Positions 1-9,492 of a DNA stretch of 64,000 nt are shown here, in pieces. The translations under genes and the position numbers were made by a program. Below the pieces are notes generated by a model. That model was not told the DNA's origin, searched no databases, and saw nothing but the letters and a program-made list of their open reading frames with translations. The stretch covers positions 206,147 through 270,146 of the forward strand of contig CANJVU010000001.1 in NCBI GenBank assembly GCA_947478525.1, written 5' to 3'. Each line of letters opens with the position of its first letter. The stretch's first letter is position 1. This DNA is from Thiotrichales bacterium. Its GTDB lineage: Bacteria > Pseudomonadota > Gammaproteobacteria > Francisellales > CACEW01.

Positions 1-74
1 CCTATGTCGACTGTGGCTTCAATACCGTCGGCGTACCTTCTTTAGAAAGCATCGAAGGCAATAAAACTGAATAA
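1..74 (+). CDS. 3' end of an unidentified gene
   Basis: An open frame runs in from the window edge and ends with TAA at 72-74, sharing its last A with the ATG of the following lipoate ligase gene (TAATG). The visible residues end in ...GVPSLESIEGNKTE. The one-base overlap suggests translational coupling with lplA. Too little is visible to identify the protein. Confidence 0.6.
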   Translation, partial: YVDCGFNTVGVPSLESIEGNKTE

Positions 75-1090
75 TGCGCACGCATATTTATCTCTCAAAC
101 ACCCATAATCCGTGGTTCAATCTGGCCACGGAAGATTGGTTGTTTCAGCGAGCCCCGCTCGATCAGCAAATTTTATTTTTATGGCGCAATCAACCCTGTG
201 TGGTGATTGGCCGTGCGCAAAACCCCTGGGCAGAATGCAATCTGGCCAAAATGGTTGAAGATGATGTCTTGCTGGCGCGCCGTCAAAGTGGCGGTGGCAC
301 GGTATTTCACGACCTGGGCAACACCAATTTCACTTTTATTTCGCCCTTGAGCAATTATCATAAAGATAACAATTTAACCCTGGTGACGCAGACGCTCAAT
401 TCTTTTGGCATTAATGCCTATGCATCAGGCAGAAATGATATTTGCATCAATGACAATGAAGGTCAACCGCGCAAAATTTCTGGCAGCGCTTTTCGTCAAA
501 ACAGCGATAAAGCGTTTCATCATGGCACCTTACTATTAAACACCAATTTAGAACAGCTGCGTAATTACCTACATCCCAGTAAATTAAAGCTGCAATCCAA
601 AGGCGTAGCATCAGTACGCTCACGAGTGATGAACTTAACAGAAATCAACCCCGCCCTTTCTCATGATGTGCTATGCGAAACCCTGATCAATACTTTCTTC
701 GATTATTACCAGCATATGGGATTTATTGAAACATTGGATGAAGCTCAATTAAAAACCCAACCATCGCTAATGGCGCGTTATCAAGAATACAGCGATTGGG
801 ATTGGCGTTTTGGCAAAAGCCTACCGTTTGATCTGCAATTAAACCAACGCTTTGCATGGGGTGAAATCACCCTACAACTACAATTTGATCAAGCCAAAAT
901 TACAGAGGCTGCGATCTATTCTGACTGCTTGTATCCTGACTTAATTGAAACACTGCAAAACCGTTTCATTAACGCGGCTTGTTCCGGTCAAAGCTTGCGT
1001 GATATTGCACTCAGTTTAGCGCCATTATTTCCGCAACAAACGTTGCTACTACAAGACATTGCACACTGGCTACAGACACAACTGGTGTAA
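74..1090 (+). CDS. lplA: Lipoate-protein ligase A
   Basis: 338 residues, the full length of a two-domain LplA. The enzyme activates free lipoate with ATP and attaches it to lysines of lipoyl domains in 2-oxoacid dehydrogenases and GcvH, in the cytoplasm. Visible family features are an N-terminal NPWFNLATEDWLF segment, the lipoate-binding RRQSGGGTVFHDLGN stretch near residues 69-83, the KISGSAFR motif near residue 134, HHGTLLL near 149, and the C-terminal accessory domain beginning around residue 245. The ATG overlaps the stop of the upstream gene, so the two are probably cotranscribed. Scavenging of lipoate fits a host-associated organism (inference). Confidence 0.93.
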   Translation: MRTHIYLSNTHNPWFNLATEDWLFQRAPLDQQILFLWRNQPCVVIGRAQNPWAECNLAKMVEDDVLLARRQSGGGTVFHDLGNTNFTFISPLSNYHKDNNLTLVTQTLNSFGINAYASGRNDICINDNEGQPRKISGSAFRQNSDKAFHHGTLLLNTNLEQLRNYLHPSKLKLQSKGVASVRSRVMNLTEINPALSHDVLCETLINTFFDYYQHMGFIETLDEAQLKTQPSLMARYQEYSDWDWRFGKSLPFDLQLNQRFAWGEITLQLQFDQAKITEAAIYSDCLYPDLIETLQNRFINAACSGQSLRDIALSLAPLFPQQTLLLQDIAHWLQTQLV

Positions 1091-1143
1091 GCGGATATTT
1101 GCTGCTACAATTCTTTTCAAGTGTTTCTTAAGCGCATTTTCAC

Positions 1144-2823
1144 ATGAAAACCTTTCCCTTCTGTCGCAAACGATTCATCATTATTCTGGTGATTCTATCG
1201 CTACTTGCCCTGGCGGTATTTTTACGTTTACTGTATCTGGACACTTTTAACGACTCATTTTTAATAAACCAAGGAGATTATGAATCGGTTCATTATCGCC
1301 AAATTCCTGCCATTCGCGGCATGCTGCTCGACCGCAATGGCGTACCCTTAGCGGTCAGTGCACCAATTTATGATATCGTTGGCGATCCAAAAACCCTATT
1401 GATGTTCCCCGATAAAATTGCACTGCTGGCACAAAATCCTGCGCTAGGCATTGGATTGCCACAACTGCAAAAAATGCTCAACGCCCGCCCCAACTCTCGC
1501 TATATACAACTCACACAAGATTTACCTCCTGCGCAGATGCAATCAATTGTAGATATGCGTGTTCCCGGAATATACGCTGAAACACACTATCAAACCTATT
1601 ATCCGATGGGCGCTCCGCTGGCTCAAGTGGTCGGTTTTACTGACAATAACAACAAAGGCCAGGATGGTCTGGAAATGGCACTGGAGCCCATTATTGGCGC
1701 CACACAAGGCCGCGAAGCAGTACTGCGCACCGCAAAAGGCAAAGTGTTGGGTATTCAGCAAATCATTACGCCTGCCAAAAGTGGTACAGATGTCACTCTG
1801 AGCGTTGATAGTCGCTTACAATATATTGCTTATGAGGCGCTGAAACAACAAGTCGAGTTCCTGAATGCCGATAATGGTTCTGTTGCCATTGTCGACCCCT
1901 CGAATGGCCAAATACTGGCAGCAGTCAGTTATCCAAGCTACAACCCCAACAACCCTAGTGAACGTGTTGGACCTAATGTTAAAGATCGTGCCATTACCGA
2001 TATTTTTGAACCTGGCTCCACCGTCAAAACCTTCACCATTGCGGGCGCATTAGAACATGGCAAATATACACCAGATACGCCGGTTGATACACGCCCAGGC
2101 TGGGTAGTAGTAGGCGGACACCGCATGAATGACGATCATACGCATGGACTGATTAATGTTACTGAAGTGCTGAAATATTCGAGCGACGTCGGCATTACCA
2201 AAATCGTATTTTCGCAACCCCGCGAATATACCTACAATATGATTACCAGCGCGGGGTTTGGCACACTCACCGGCGCACATTTCCCAGGTGAAGCACGCGG
2301 AATCCTTCACCCGCTCAAGAGCCTGTCGGCCTTAGAATTTGACAACATGGCATTTGGCTATCATATCGCTGCAACTACTCTGCAACTGGCTCGCGCCTAC
2401 TCAGCCATTGCGAATGGCGGCACGCTCCATCCATTAACGTTCATCAAAAGTGATACGCCACCACAAGGTGTACGCATTATGTCAGAAAAAACTGCCGAAG
2501 AAATGCGTCAAATGTTACGCACGGTAGTACAAGCGGGAGGAACAGGTACGCGCGCCAATATTAAAGCCTTTACAGTCGCTGGCAAAACGGGCACTTCTAA
2601 TATTGCAAAGGCAGGCGGTTATTATCAAGACCGCTATAACGCCATGTTTGTGGGCATGGTACCAGCAGACCATCCGCGCCTGGTAATCGCAGTGCACATT
2701 ACCAATCCGCAAAAAGGCTACATTTACCATCAGGGCGCCATGGCCTCAGCACCCGTATTTGCAACCATTGCCAATAGCGCGGTGAGAATTTTGGGCATTC
2801 CGACAACCGGCAGTGGCTCTTAA
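1144..2823 (+). CDS. ftsI: FtsI-like class B penicillin-binding protein (PBP3 type)
   Basis: 559 residues. One N-terminal transmembrane helix (about 11-31) is followed by the RGMLLDRNG motif (58-66) of the class B dimerisation domain and a transpeptidase domain with S292-T-V-K (acyl-serine), S346-S-D and K481-T-G-T. It would cross-link septal peptidoglycan in the periplasm. The second motif is SSD, where FtsI proteins usually have SSN; Asp at this place is known from elongation PBP2s. The gene is not in a dcw cluster (no ftsL, murE or murF nearby), so it may be a second copy or a specialised paralog. It starts 53 bases after lplA, with no strong Shine-Dalgarno. Confidence 0.85.
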   Translation: MKTFPFCRKRFIIILVILSLLALAVFLRLLYLDTFNDSFLINQGDYESVHYRQIPAIRGMLLDRNGVPLAVSAPIYDIVGDPKTLLMFPDKIALLAQNPALGIGLPQLQKMLNARPNSRYIQLTQDLPPAQMQSIVDMRVPGIYAETHYQTYYPMGAPLAQVVGFTDNNNKGQDGLEMALEPIIGATQGREAVLRTAKGKVLGIQQIITPAKSGTDVTLSVDSRLQYIAYEALKQQVEFLNADNGSVAIVDPSNGQILAAVSYPSYNPNNPSERVGPNVKDRAITDIFEPGSTVKTFTIAGALEHGKYTPDTPVDTRPGWVVVGGHRMNDDHTHGLINVTEVLKYSSDVGITKIVFSQPREYTYNMITSAGFGTLTGAHFPGEARGILHPLKSLSALEFDNMAFGYHIAATTLQLARAYSAIANGGTLHPLTFIKSDTPPQGVRIMSEKTAEEMRQMLRTVVQAGGTGTRANIKAFTVAGKTGTSNIAKAGGYYQDRYNAMFVGMVPADHPRLVIAVHITNPQKGYIYHQGAMASAPVFATIANSAVRILGIPTTGSGS

Positions 2824-2856
2824 TAAATAATTTTTGCATTTCTTGTATTTTTCTAT

Positions 2857-2885
2857 TTGAGCATTTCCATTTTTTCAGGTACAAT
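2857..2885 (+). promoter_or_regulatory. Predicted sigma-70 promoter for rplS
   Basis: TTGAGC (2857-2862), a 17-base spacer and TACAAT (2880-2885) lie between the ftsI-like gene and rplS. The -10 box is 23 bases upstream of the rplS GTG. The spacing is ideal, suggesting independent expression of rplS. Confidence 0.6.
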
Positions 2886-2908
2886 GCCGTGTTTTCTGGA
2901 AAGATAAA

Positions 2909-3268
2909 GTGAGTAAAACCATGTACAAATTAGTTGAAGCGGTCGAAAAAGACCAAATGAAACAAAATATCCCAGTCTTTGCGCCTGGTGATACCTTGAT
3001 CGTACAAACCAAAGTGAAAGAAGGTGATCGTGAACGCTTACAAGCCTTTGAAGGTGTTGTTATCGCAAAACGTAACCGCGGCTTAAACTCTGCATTTACT
3101 TTGCGCAAATTTGCTTCGGGTCAATACGTAGAACGCGTATTCCAAACCCATAGCCCATTAATCGGCGAAATCAAATTGATACGTCGCGGCGATGTCCGCA
3201 AAGCAAAATTGTATTACTTGCGTGACCTTACTGGCCGTGCAGCGAGAATTAAAGAAAAATTGGGTTAA
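2909..3268 (+). CDS. rplS: 50S ribosomal protein L19
   Basis: 119 residues, matching the L19 family throughout: [15 protein letters not shown] near the N-terminus, [22 protein letters not shown] in the middle, and [23 protein letters not shown] at the end. L19 sits at the 30S-50S interface. The start used is GTG with GGAAAG five bases upstream; an ATG at 2921 ([10 protein letters not shown]) would give a length closer to E. coli L19. The usual rpsP-rimM-trmD partners are absent: the gene has its own promoter and terminator after an ftsI-like gene. Confidence 0.97.
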   Translation: MSKTMYKLVEAVEKDQMKQNIPVFAPGDTLIVQTKVKEGDRERLQAFEGVVIAKRNRGLNSAFTLRKFASGQYVERVFQTHSPLIGEIKLIRRGDVRKAKLYYLRDLTGRAARIKEKLG

Positions 3269-3284
3269 GCGATTAACTCTAATT

Positions 3285-3310
3285 AAAAGGCACCTTCGGG
3301 TGCCTTTTTT
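3285..3310 (+). terminator. Rho-independent terminator of rplS
   Basis: A ten-base stem AAAAGGCACC / GGTGCCTTTT with a TTCG tetraloop, running directly into a T-run, starts 16 bases after the rplS stop codon. The A/T flanks could also serve the convergent kinase operon. Confidence 0.9.
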
Positions 3311-3335
3311 ATTTGGCAAAATGAATAAATATACT

Positions 3336-4268
3336 TTAAAAAAACCAAAATCGTTTGCGTTTTTGCACCGCATCCAACGCTGCCAAGAATTCAGCTGCCG
3401 ACGGATAACGATCGATTTTTCTCAACGCCACGGCTGGCTTTAATACATCCCATAACGACGATTTCAATCCCTTGGGACATTGACAGGTCATGTTATTTTC
3501 AACCGCTTCAGTCGCACTAACACGGTGATAAGGGTGCACCCCTGAAAGCAATTCAAATAAAATACATCCCACCGCATAAACATCGTCACTTTGGGAAGGA
3601 CTCAGCCCCGTCAACATTTCAAAACTGGCATAAACAGGGGTAAACGCAGCAACGGTTGTTGGATCAAAAATAGATGCCTCGTTGGCTGGAGTTTGCGTAG
3701 TTCTTGCCACCGCTGGATTATGTACACTACGCACAATCCCAAAATCAAACAGCTTAACCTGGCCTGAGGGCAAAATAATCACATTACTGGGTTTGATATC
3801 AGAATGCACCAACCCTCGTCCATGCATTTCGCTTAACCCCATCAACATTTGACGTATAATCTGCAAGATTTCTTGTAATACTTTACCTTTAACTGTCACG
3901 CGATGTAATTTAAATTCCTGCATTACTCGCTTAAGGGAATTACCTTTCAGATACTCCATCACTTTATAACCCGCATCGACTTCTTGATAAAACCCAAAGG
4001 TCTTGATTAAATTGGGATGTTGGCATTGTTGTTCTTTACGTGCCTCACGCTCCAAGGCCAATTTTGCTTCTGGAACATCCGACATTTCATAATTTAATAA
4101 CTTGATAGCCACTTCTTGTTGGGTTTTCCGATCGATACCGCGATATACCACTCCCATACCACCGCTACCCACCATTTCCTGTAATTGAAAACGGTTATTC
4201 AGGACACGCTGACCTTGCAAAGTCGACATCGTCGTTTCTAGGGGTGGTGTAAAAATGATGTTAGCCAT
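3336..4268 (-). CDS. Ser/Thr protein kinase (Hanks type)
   Basis: About 310 residues from the ATG at 4268, which overlaps the phosphatase gene by 8 bases; a frame-open start at 4283 is also possible. Counting from 4283, the kinase motifs are GSGGMGVVYRG (39-49), K61 in VAIKLL, catalytic HSDIKPSN (160-167), D180-F-G, and D234DVYAVG. The HRD arginine is serine, a non-RD form. There is no transmembrane helix, FHA or PASTA domain, so it should be a soluble cytoplasmic kinase. Pairing with a PP2C phosphatase and an Hcp-like protein recalls the PpkA/PppA switch of type VI secretion, though no other secretion genes are present. Targets cannot be read from the sequence. Confidence 0.9.
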   Translation of the reverse strand: MANIIFTPPLETTMSTLQGQRVLNNRFQLQEMVGSGGMGVVYRGIDRKTQQEVAIKLLNYEMSDVPEAKLALEREARKEQQCQHPNLIKTFGFYQEVDAGYKVMEYLKGNSLKRVMQEFKLHRVTVKGKVLQEILQIIRQMLMGLSEMHGRGLVHSDIKPSNVIILPSGQVKLFDFGIVRSVHNPAVARTTQTPANEASIFDPTTVAAFTPVYASFEMLTGLSPSQSDDVYAVGCILFELLSGVHPYHRVSATEAVENNMTCQCPKGLKSSLWDVLKPAVALRKIDRYPSAAEFLAALDAVQKRKRFWFF

Positions 4269-4998
4269 CGCCGATATCCACAATTAATATCGTGACATTA
4301 TCTCTAGCAGGTTTTGCCAATACCTGCGTTAACAAGGCTCGACAGGTTTCACCCGGACGCTCGCCTTGATGCAAGCAATCTCGAATCTCGAATTCTGAAA
4401 GCTCATTATACAACCCATCGCTACATAACAAAAACCGCTCACCGGCAGATAAATCCAAATAAACTTCATCAATCTCAAAAGCATTGGCCATACCTACTGC
4501 GCGCGTGATCATTCCCGCGTAGGGGTGTTGATGCGCTTGCTTCATGCTTAGCCCACCATTATTCACCAATTCGGCAATATACGTATGGTCAATGGTTTTT
4601 TGTTGTAATTGTTGATTAGAACGGACAAAGTGATAGCCGCGGCTATCACCTGCCCATAATAAACATGCCTGATCACCGAAGACCACCAGCGACACCACCG
4701 TACATCCACACACCGTCTTTAGGCCTTGCTGTGACGCATAGTCCAAAAGGTTCTGATGGCGCTCGTGTATTGCCTGCCTGACACAGCGAACGCCCTCTTC
4801 CAAGGAAGTGAATGGCTGCGCGACGCTGATGGGTTCAGTGACTCTTGCACTTGCATAATCACCCTGAGCATGCCCACCCATACCGTCAGCCACCATCCAA
4901 ATACCGACTTCTCCCTGCAATAGGTAGCTGTCTTCGTTTTTGGGACGGACATGGCCCGGATGGGTAATGGCATTACTCGAAAGGCGAAGCTGCTTCAT
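4261..4998 (-). CDS. PP2C-family serine/threonine phosphatase
   Basis: 245 residues, a complete single-domain bacterial PP2C (PrpC/Stp/PppA type). Metal-binding motifs are visible: RPKNEDS (18-24), VADGMGGHAQGD (36-47), GDSRGY (117-122), SDGLYNEL (193-200) and RDNVT (232-236). It should remove phosphate from Ser/Thr in Mn/Mg-dependent fashion and oppose the kinase encoded next. The stop overlaps the kinase start by 8 bases, and the start is only 11 bases downstream of the Hcp-like gene, so the three form one operon. Confidence 0.93.
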   Translation of the reverse strand: MKQLRLSSNAITHPGHVRPKNEDSYLLQGEVGIWMVADGMGGHAQGDYASARVTEPISVAQPFTSLEEGVRCVRQAIHERHQNLLDYASQQGLKTVCGCTVVSLVVFGDQACLLWAGDSRGYHFVRSNQQLQQKTIDHTYIAELVNNGGLSMKQAHQHPYAGMITRAVGMANAFEIDEVYLDLSAGERFLLCSDGLYNELSEFEIRDCLHQGERPGETCRALLTQVLAKPARDNVTILIVDIGDG

Positions 4999-5009
4999 GA
5001 TCGTTCACA

Positions 5010-5528
5010 TTACGCCGCAACAGTTTGCATAACGCCTTGTGAGTTCGTGATCTTATCGCTCACGGTCACTTTTTGGAAGCTCAATTTCAAGCGGATTTGG
5101 CCGCGATGACTTTGCGCTTGGGCGTCACGTTGATCAGGAACAATGTGCTCAACCGTGGTCAAGATACCATCGTCCATCACATATTGTTGCAACAAGGTTT
5201 CTTTGTTGTCACGTCTGCCGGTAAGGTTCAGCGTCAATGTTTTAATGCGATCATGTCCATTAATGGTGTTCAATGAAACCGGCATAACCGTTTCAAAGTC
5301 ATCCATCATGATTTCAACAGATTGCAAAAATGGCGAAGATGAACCAGTTGCAGCACCACCTAAGTTATGTGGCTGAAACAAGTCAAATTTAAAGCTGTTC
5401 ACGCGTGCAAAATTATTTCCAGCAGTTTCGCTTGAAGTATTTTGTGCACGGTCTGCTACATCTTTGGTTCCACACTTGTTGGTCAAAAAACCATTGTTGG
5501 TTGATTCTATTTGTACATAGTAACCCAT
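5010..5528 (-). CDS. Hcp-like (type VI secretion tube) family protein
   Basis: 172 residues with no signal peptide, rich in beta strands. The arrangement of strands around a short helix near 80-95 (ETVMPVSLNTINGHDR), a DDGILTTVEH strand pair, and a final RLKLSFQKVTVSD strand resembles the Hcp tail-tube fold, in which the last strand ends in 'f.kI.v'. This is a pattern judgement, not a strong motif. The context of PP2C and kinase supports a type VI or related contractile system. It has an excellent Shine-Dalgarno (AAGGAG five bases before ATG) and leads the operon. No VgrG, TssB/C or ClpV gene is in the window. It could instead be another secreted beta-barrel protein. Confidence 0.5.
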   Translation of the reverse strand: MGYYVQIESTNNGFLTNKCGTKDVADRAQNTSSETAGNNFARVNSFKFDLFQPHNLGGAATGSSSPFLQSVEIMMDDFETVMPVSLNTINGHDRIKTLTLNLTGRRDNKETLLQQYVMDDGILTTVEHIVPDQRDAQAQSHRGQIRLKLSFQKVTVSDKITNSQGVMQTVAA

Positions 5529-5646
5529 ACGTTCTCCTTGATTGTTGTTAAAAGGTCGTGATCGCTTTACACCCGATCAAGACATATATTAGCACAACAA
5601 GGATATAATACAAGTGTTATTTATTATTTTTTGAACTTTCTGGATA

Positions 5647-8235
5647 CTATAACAGCGATCCAATGCCCATTAAAGCCTGCGCCAGGCGCTCTGGATGCAC
5701 ACCCCCCGCCTGCGCCAGATCAGCACGACCACCACCTTTGCCGCCAACTTGCTGCGCCAACTTGCCCACGATGTCACCCGCAGAATATTGCGCAACTAAA
5801 TCTTTGGTTACGCCAGCGACTAAGGACACTTTGCCTTGATCCACACTTGCCAACACCACAATACCGCGACCAAGCTTGGTTTTCCACTGTTCGACCAATT
5901 CACGCAAGGCTTTGGCATCAACACCCGGCACTTCTGCCGCCAGCACTTGAAAGTCTTTAACGTTTTTGACATGAGCAGCCAATTCATTACCAGCATGCTG
6001 TGCCAATTTAGATTTGAGCTGATCAATCTCATGTTCCAATTGTTTTTGCTTTTGCATCGCGCTTTCAATCCGTGCCAACAAATCAGTACGACCCGCATTT
6101 AACAATGACATTGCCGATTGAGTGAGCTGTTCGGTTTCTTGAATCCATTGCAATGCCCCGGCGCCAGTCATCGCTTCAATACGCCGGATTCCTGAAGCCA
6201 CGCTGCCCGTGAGCACCAGTTTAAATAAACCAATCTCACCCGTACGCTGGACGTGAGTCCCACCACACAACTCACTGGAGAATCCCCCCATACGCAACAC
6301 GCGCACTTGATCACCATATTTCTCACCAAACAAGGCCATCGCGCCCATTTTTTTGGCTTCGTCAGGCGTAGTGACCACGGTTTCAACCAACCAATTGGCA
6401 CGCACTTGTTCGTTGACCAGCTGTTCAATGGCTACCCATTCTTGCGTGGTCAATGGGCTGTGATGCGAAAAGTCAAAACGCAGACGCTCGGCATTCACCA
6501 GTGAACCTTTTTGCTCAACGTGACTGCCCAATATTTTTTGCATCGCCGCATGTAATAAATGCGTCGCGGAGTGATTAGCCGCGGTTTGACGACGCAACGT
6601 TTCGTCAACATGCGCCTCCACTAACATACCAATTTTTAATTCACCGGATTGCACATAACCGACATGCAGCACGGCATTGCCTTGTTTTTGGGTATCCTGC
6701 ACCACAAATTCACCACCAGAAAACGCCAGTACGCCTTGATCACCGACCTGTCCGCCGGATTCCGCGTAAAATGGCGACACAGGTAAAACAACAATACCCG
6801 CTTGACCTGACGCTAATGCTTTAACCACGGTATTATCATGCAGCAACGATTCGACTTCTGCGGTTTCAAACAGCTGACCATAGCCAACAAACTTAGTATC
6901 ACAATCCACTTTCGGCGTGGCGTTATAATCCATAGCGAATTTACCTGCTGACCGGGCGCGTTCACGCTGTTGTTCCATACACTTTTCAAAGCCTTCGATA
7001 TCCAGCGTTAAATTGTGCTCACGCGCGATATCTCCCGTTAAATCGACAGGAAAACCGTAGGTGTCATACAATTTAAAAACCGTTTCGCCTGGAATCACGG
7101 TACCTTTCAACTTTGCAAGACTCTCTTTTAAAATCAACAATCCTTGATCCAGCGTTTTGCTAAATTGCTGCTCCTCACGCAATAATATGCTTTCAACATT
7201 CGATGCAGCTTTGGTCAATTCCGGATAGGCTTTACCCATCACCTCTACCAATGGCTGCACCAGCCTCGAGAAAAATGCTTGCGTGACACCCAGTTGATGA
7301 CCATGACGAATGGCACGACGGATAATACGGCGCAGCACATAACCACGCCCTTCGTTCGACGGCAATACGCCATCGACAATTAAAAATGCACTGGAACGAA
7401 TATGATCGGCAATTACGCGCAACGATTTATGGTGCAAATCTTGGGTATTCGCCAGCTTCGCCACCGCCGCAATTAAATGCTTGAAGGTATCAATATCATA
7501 ATTATCATGTACGCCCTGCACCACCGCTGCCAAGCGCTCCAAGCCCATGCCGGTATCAACCGATGGTTTGGGCAACGGATGCAAAGTGCCTGCTGCATCA
7601 CGATTATATTGCATAAACACCAGGTTCCAGATTTCAATGTAACGGTCGCCATCAGCATCGGGTGAGCCTGGCGGACCGCCGGCGATTTCTGCACCGTGAT
7701 CATAAAAAATTTCCGTACACGGCCCACAGGGACCTGTGTCACCCATTGACCAAAAATTATCTTTGGCGCCAATACGCGAAAAACGATTCGGATCAATCCC
7801 AATCTCTTTCAACCAAATCGCCTCAGCTTCTTGATCTTCTTCAAAAATGGTGATCCATAATTTTTCTTTCGGCAGCTTCAACACATCCGTCAAAAATTCC
7901 CAAGCGTATTGAATCGCTTCACGTTTAAAGTAATCACCAAAGCTAAAATTACCCATCATTTCAAAAAAGGTATGATGCCGCGCAGTATAACCGACATTAT
8001 CCAAATCATTATGCTTACCACCCGCTCGCACGCAGCGCTGTATGGTCGTCGCGCGGTTATAAGCACGCTTTTCCGTTCCCAAAAAAGTATCTTTAAATTG
8101 CACCATCCCCGCGTTGGTGAACAATAACGTCGGGTCATTGCCCGGCACCAGCGAACTGCTGGAAACCACGTGATGACCTTTATTTTTAAAGAAATCGGTA
8201 AATAATTGGCGTAAATGTTGAGAATCGGTTTTCAT
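5647..8235 (-). CDS. alaS: Alanyl-tRNA synthetase
   Basis: 862 residues from the ATG at 8235 ([12 protein letters not shown]), which has AGAGG four bases upstream; the longer open frame to 8289 lacks family similarity. It charges tRNA-Ala and edits mischarged Ser/Gly. The class II catalytic core is at the N-terminus ([23 protein letters not shown]). The editing domain carries [10 protein letters not shown] and the zinc motif [13 protein letters not shown]. The C-Ala domain ends with [15 protein letters not shown]. Length is normal. The usual downstream recX/recA neighbours are absent. Confidence 0.97.
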   Translation of the reverse strand: MKTDSQHLRQLFTDFFKNKGHHVVSSSSLVPGNDPTLLFTNAGMVQFKDTFLGTEKRAYNRATTIQRCVRAGGKHNDLDNVGYTARHHTFFEMMGNFSFGDYFKREAIQYAWEFLTDVLKLPKEKLWITIFEEDQEAEAIWLKEIGIDPNRFSRIGAKDNFWSMGDTGPCGPCTEIFYDHGAEIAGGPPGSPDADGDRYIEIWNLVFMQYNRDAAGTLHPLPKPSVDTGMGLERLAAVVQGVHDNYDIDTFKHLIAAVAKLANTQDLHHKSLRVIADHIRSSAFLIVDGVLPSNEGRGYVLRRIIRRAIRHGHQLGVTQAFFSRLVQPLVEVMGKAYPELTKAASNVESILLREEQQFSKTLDQGLLILKESLAKLKGTVIPGETVFKLYDTYGFPVDLTGDIAREHNLTLDIEGFEKCMEQQRERARSAGKFAMDYNATPKVDCDTKFVGYGQLFETAEVESLLHDNTVVKALASGQAGIVVLPVSPFYAESGGQVGDQGVLAFSGGEFVVQDTQKQGNAVLHVGYVQSGELKIGMLVEAHVDETLRRQTAANHSATHLLHAAMQKILGSHVEQKGSLVNAERLRFDFSHHSPLTTQEWVAIEQLVNEQVRANWLVETVVTTPDEAKKMGAMALFGEKYGDQVRVLRMGGFSSELCGGTHVQRTGEIGLFKLVLTGSVASGIRRIEAMTGAGALQWIQETEQLTQSAMSLLNAGRTDLLARIESAMQKQKQLEHEIDQLKSKLAQHAGNELAAHVKNVKDFQVLAAEVPGVDAKALRELVEQWKTKLGRGIVVLASVDQGKVSLVAGVTKDLVAQYSAGDIVGKLAQQVGGKGGGRADLAQAGGVHPERLAQALMGIGSLL

Positions 8236-8387
8236 AGTGCCTCTGATTATCTTTTGCAATAGGTTGCTATCATACCGCAACTTCGCCATGGCGTTAAGAG
8301 GTGATGTTAGCCCTCCTTACCAAGCAGCCGTGGCAAAGCAAATAAAATGTGATAAGCTTTAGAATAATTTTTATTTGAGGATCTTTC

Positions 8388-9005
8388 ATGCTCGCTGCGT
8401 TAAAAACTGGCCTTGCTGCCTTAACCATTGATCTTACCGACATCCAGCAACAAAAACTGCTGGACTATTTAACGCTACTCAATAAATGGAATAAAGCCTA
8501 CAACCTCACCGCGATCCGCGACCCCAAACAAATGCTGCCATTGCATCTGCTCGACAGCTTAAGCATTTTACCTTACCTGCACGGCACCCACCACTTGGAT
8601 GTTGGCACTGGTGCTGGCTTACCCGGCATTCCACTGGCCATCGCCAAACCCGAACATCATTTTACCTTGCTCGACAGCAATGGCAAAAAAACGCGCTTCC
8701 TAACGCACGTACAACATCAGCTTGGCTTGACCAATATTGAAGTCATTCAGTCACGGGTTGAGCAATATCAACCAGAACAAACATTTGACACCATCACCAC
8801 GCGTGCGTTTAGCGATTTGATTGAAATGGTTGCGCTCACCAAACACTTATTAGCGCCACAAGGCATCTGGCTGGCGATGAAAGGACAATTACCCGAACAC
8901 GAATTGCAGTTATTAGCACAGCAAGGTTTAACCACAACACCTTACGCACTCAAAGTACCTGGTGTTGATGCTAGCCGATTGGCCATTGTAATTAAATCCT
9001 CATAA
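8388..9005 (+). CDS. rsmG: 16S rRNA (guanine-527-N7)-methyltransferase
   Basis: 205 residues, full length. The N-terminal LLNKWNKAYNLTAIRDP motif and the SAM-binding LDVGTGAGLPGIPLAI stretch (about 70-85) are diagnostic of RsmG (GidB), which methylates G527 in the decoding region. TRAF near residue 148 is also conserved. GAGG lies nine bases before the ATG. In most gammaproteobacteria the gene follows mnmG and precedes parAB; neither is here. Confidence 0.95.
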   Translation: MLAALKTGLAALTIDLTDIQQQKLLDYLTLLNKWNKAYNLTAIRDPKQMLPLHLLDSLSILPYLHGTHHLDVGTGAGLPGIPLAIAKPEHHFTLLDSNGKKTRFLTHVQHQLGLTNIEVIQSRVEQYQPEQTFDTITTRAFSDLIEMVALTKHLLAPQGIWLAMKGQLPEHELQLLAQQGLTTTPYALKVPGVDASRLAIVIKSS

Positions 9006-9095
9006 AAACTTACCCACACCACGCGGCGCAATCAGGTGTCTTCACTCGCTGAACTGGAACAGTTGTTACTGGGTAAAAAAAACCAGATCAATTGA
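9006..9095 (+). other. Short open remnant after rsmG
   Basis: An open frame without a start codon between stops at 9003 and 9093-9095 reads RRNQVSSLAELEQLLLGKK-like residues. It looks like the C-terminal end of a lost gene but has no recognisable family. The rest of 9096-9236 holds no gene, only the promoter of the next one. Confidence 0.2.
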
Positions 9096-9168
9096 TTTTG
9101 GGTATTTTTTTACCCCCAAAAATACAATCCTCTTATTGCCCACCAAAGATAGTAATTTTTTCACAAAG

Positions 9169-9198
9169 TTGACTGTGGTCTGATAGGCACACTTTAAA
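9169..9198 (+). promoter_or_regulatory. Predicted promoter of the RHH gene pair
   Basis: TTGACT (9169-9174) followed by an 18-base spacer and TTTAAA (9193-9198), about 40 bases upstream of the ATG at 9237. Confidence 0.45.
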
Positions 9199-9236
9199 AC
9201 GCTAAGTAATAAATTGAAGTTTGCCAAGGAGCACAC

Positions 9237-9458
9237 ATGAAAACATACAACATTACCCTGAACCCAGAAAATCCAGAATTAACCATTCGCTTACCGTTAG
9301 ACATCATTAAAGATTTGGTACAACGCGCTACAGACAATGGCCGGGACATCACGGTAGAAATGATGATACGTTTGGCCAGATCGTTGGAAAATAATTTAGC
9401 CATGGAAGAAAATGACCGCTTGTTAGCTGCAGAATGTTACTTTGCCAATAACCGCTAA
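9237..9458 (+). CDS. Ribbon-helix-helix (Arc-type) small protein
   Basis: 73 residues. A beta strand (LTIRLPLDIIKDLV) followed by GRDITVEMMIRLARSLEN fits the Arc/MetJ ribbon-helix-helix pattern 'R.P..i...v...A...gRs.n.Ei..rL..sl.'. Such proteins bind operator DNA as dimers and often regulate their own operon. AAGGAG lies six bases upstream of the start. The next gene begins 34 bases downstream in the same direction, so they may be cotranscribed. Which promoter it controls cannot be read here; autoregulation is a guess. Confidence 0.7.
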   Translation: MKTYNITLNPENPELTIRLPLDIIKDLVQRATDNGRDITVEMMIRLARSLENNLAMEENDRLLAAECYFANNR

Positions 9459-9492
9459 ATAATCTTACTAAACCCTCAACTAAGGAATATTA

